A stretch of 64,000 nucleotides of DNA, taken from JAJTFW01 sp046330075. Lineage in GTDB: Bacteria > Bacteroidota > Bacteroidia > AKYH767-A > OLB10. The notes beneath the pieces are model-generated. The model saw only the letters and a program-made list of their open reading frames with translations. It was not told the origin of the DNA and did no database searches. Location: the NCBI GenBank assembly GCA_046330075.1, contig JAXLTL010000003.1, positions 62,001-126,000 of the forward strand. Direction: 5' to 3'. Each line of letters starts with the position of its first letter. Position 1 is the stretch's first letter. The position numbers and the translations under genes were made by a program. This document shows, in pieces, positions 62,289 to 64,000 of the stretch.

Positions 62289-62780
62289 ATGCTAAAATCC
62301 ATTCCCGTGCTGTTATTGGCAGCAACGATCACTGTCTCATCGTGCAAAACCGGTAAAAAATCCGGTGCAGAAACTACTTCAACCGCGGCATCTGCACCTG
62401 CACCCGCGTCTTCATCTAACGAAACATCACCCACGGCCATGCCTCAAACCGAAACCAAGTCACTGACCCGGGAAGAAGCCAAGCTGGCGCCTGAAACATT
62501 CCGGCTGGTGGTGACCTTTATTTCGATCGGGGCTGGTACTGATCCTGCTGCAAAGGAAATGCTGGACCGGTATATTGCTGATTATAAGATACGTACTGGG
62601 AAATTACCCGTTTATGTAATGATCCCCTGGGGACGTGAAGGGGAGGTGGATTGTTGTTTCAACATGAATGAGCTAACCACCTCTGAACAAACTGATTTCA
62701 TCAATGGATTGCGTAATTCGATGAAGAGCAGAGAATTAATACAAATCAATGAGAATGCGAGAAACCGCTTCCGACCTTGA
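62289..62780 (+). CDS. Small lipoprotein, unknown function
   Basis: 163 residues. Lipobox VSSC (Cys ~19) after a short signal sequence, then an Ala/Ser/Pro-rich linker (~25-50) and a compact alpha/beta domain (ETFRLVVTFISIGAGTDPAA, YIADYKIRTGKLPVYVMIPW-GREGEVDCCFN). Domain not recognised. It lies 48 bases after the DUF423 gene and may share its transcript. Confidence 0.72.
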   Translation: MLKSIPVLLLAATITVSSCKTGKKSGAETTSTAASAPAPASSSNETSPTAMPQTETKSLTREEAKLAPETFRLVVTFISIGAGTDPAAKEMLDRYIADYKIRTGKLPVYVMIPWGREGEVDCCFNMNELTTSEQTDFINGLRNSMKSRELIQINENARNRFRP

Positions 62781-62799
62781 TACGTATCAGCCGTTTCTA

Positions 62800-62831
62800 T
62801 TGACTATCCACCATTATTTAACGTAAATTTG
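62800..62831 (+). promoter_or_regulatory. Promoter of pckA
   Basis: TTG (62800-62802), 21 bases, TAAATTTG (62824-62831). Predicted leader about 15 bases to the ATG at 62850. Confidence 0.7.
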
Positions 62832-62849
62832 CGCCATTCTTAAAAGACT

Positions 62850-64000
62850 ATGAACGAATACGGATTAAAGAATCCCAATACCTCTATCGCGGATCTGGGA
62901 TTGAAAAACGTCGCTACTGCACACTGGAATTTAACGCCTGCGGAGTTGGTTGAAGAAACCATTCTTCAGGGAATGGGAGAGCTCACCGATACCGGTGCGC
63001 TGGCCATTGACACCGGTGAATTTACCGGACGTTCGCCGAAAGACAAGTTTACCGTGATCGATGCTGAGACAGAGAACACGGTATGGTGGGGAGATATCAA
63101 TATCAAGTTCGATCCGGCGAAATTCGATCAGATGTTTACCCGTCTGAAAGCCTATCTCACTGGTCGTGAAGTGTACGTGCGCGATGCTTACGCCTGCGCA
63201 GATCAGCGGTACCGCCTCAACGTTAGAGTGGTGACTGAATATCCCTGGCAGAATCTCTTCGTGAATAACCTCTTCCTGCGCCCAACGCGCGAAGAAATCG
63301 AAACGATCACTCCTGACTGGACCATCATCAATGCTCCCGGCTTCCTGGCCGACCCTGCCATCGACGGAACACGTCAGCATAACTTCGCCATGATCAACTT
63401 TACGAAAAAGATGATTCTGATCGGCGGAACAGGTTATACGGGTGAAATTAAAAAAGGAATTTTCACGGTGCTCAATTACGTCTTACCACAGCACCGCAAT
63501 GTGCTGAGTATGCACTGCTCTGCCAATATCGGCAAGGATGGTGATACTGCACTGTTCTTCGGTCTTTCCGGTACTGGTAAAACCACCCTGAGCGCTGACC
63601 CGAACCGCGGACTCATTGGCGACGATGAACACGGCTGGAGTGACGATTCTGTATTCAACTTTGAAGGTGGTTGCTATGCAAAGTGCGTGAACCTCTCTGC
63701 AGAGAAAGAACCGCAGATTTATAACGCAATCCGTTTCGGTTCGCTTCTCGAGAATACCGAGTTCTACCCCGGAACTACCACTACTGATTACGATGATATC
63801 AGCAAAACGGAAAATACCCGTGTGGCCTATCCGATCAATTTTATCGACAACGCTGTTGAACCTTCAGTAGCTGCACCGCCCAAAAATATTTTCTTCCTTA
63901 CCTGTGATGCATTTGGAGTGCTTCCTCCGATCTCACGTCTGGATAATGCTCAGGCGATGTATCACTTTATCTCCGGTTATACCGCAAAAGTGGCAGGTAC
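62850..64000 (+). CDS. pckA: Phosphoenolpyruvate carboxykinase (ATP), 3' end outside window
   Basis: The first 383 residues are present; the frame is still open at the window edge. Converts oxaloacetate and ATP to PEP and CO2 in gluconeogenesis. Marks: ALAIDTGEFTGRSPKDKFTV, FLADPAIDGTRQHNFAMINF, the kinase P-loop FFGLSGTGKTTLSADPNRGL, IGDDEHGWSDDSVFNFEGGC-YAKC, and the substrate loop RVAYPINFIDNAVEP. It is the ATP-using family by the P-loop and its neighbours. The gene has its own promoter. Confidence 0.96.
   Translation, partial: MNEYGLKNPNTSIADLGLKNVATAHWNLTPAELVEETILQGMGELTDTGALAIDTGEFTGRSPKDKFTVIDAETENTVWWGDINIKFDPAKFDQMFTRLKAYLTGREVYVRDAYACADQRYRLNVRVVTEYPWQNLFVNNLFLRPTREEIETITPDWTIINAPGFLADPAIDGTRQHNFAMINFTKKMILIGGTGYTGEIKKGIFTVLNYVLPQHRNVLSMHCSANIGKDGDTALFFGLSGTGKTTLSADPNRGLIGDDEHGWSDDSVFNFEGGCYAKCVNLSAEKEPQIYNAIRFGSLLENTEFYPGTTTTDYDDISKTENTRVAYPINFIDNAVEPSVAAPPKNIFFLTCDAFGVLPPISRLDNAQAMYHFISGYTAKVAG

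Overview
The window looks like chromosomal DNA of a Bacteroidota bacterium, probably an uncultured relative of Chitinophagales or Sphingobacteriales. Evidence: several secreted proteins with type IX secretion (T9SS) C-terminal sorting domains, a porT-like gene next to ubiE, A/T-rich start contexts with few Shine-Dalgarno sites, and many copies of the Bacteroidota promoter consensus (TTTG or TTG, 19-21 nt, TAnnTTTG). Taxonomy is inferred from gene content only. No rRNA, tRNA, insertion sequence, phage or CRISPR array was seen.

Layout. 1-11 kb: the end of one T9SS cargo and a complete one with seven repeats, a diheme cytochrome c, a glycosyltransferase fused to a degenerate sugar-phosphate transferase, recR, a sodium:solute symporter and another T9SS cargo. 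11-16.4 kb: a potassium module on the minus strand with a KdpD-like kinase lacking its N-terminal sensor domains, KdpE, Kup and an outer-membrane beta-barrel. 16.5-25 kb: small membrane proteins, secreted proteins and lipoproteins, and an NfeD protease. 25-33.5 kb: a LysM/RlpA-like cell-wall protein, a T9SS cargo interrupted by one in-frame TAG, a large sortilin-like T9SS cargo and proline dehydrogenase. 33.6-42 kb: aroB-aroA, a COG2509 flavoprotein, the rfaE1-ubiE-porT operon and an aspartate aminotransferase. 42-52.4 kb: a methylmalonyl-CoA mutase subunit, then a tight four-gene operon of exported proteins (TPR, TPR+MORN, active transglutaminase-like, catalytically degenerate transglutaminase-like). 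52.4-64 kb: DivIC/FtsB, an ABC permease with a LolA-like protein, a SnoaL-like protein whose 3' UTR carries four matched hairpins, a padR-pspC operon, trmN6, a saccharopine reductase, a DUF4476 protein, DUF423, a lipoprotein and the start of pckA.

The window is mostly housekeeping and envelope genes. The most unusual material is (i) a tandem array of four hairpins with an invariant hexaloop and covarying stems at 54820-54914, (ii) the 44.2-52.4 kb exported-protein operon, (iii) the Kup-centred KdpDE module with a palindrome at the kup start, (iv) two genes broken by a single base change or indel, and (v) intergenic minisatellites and a dispersed 43-nt element that recur across the window.
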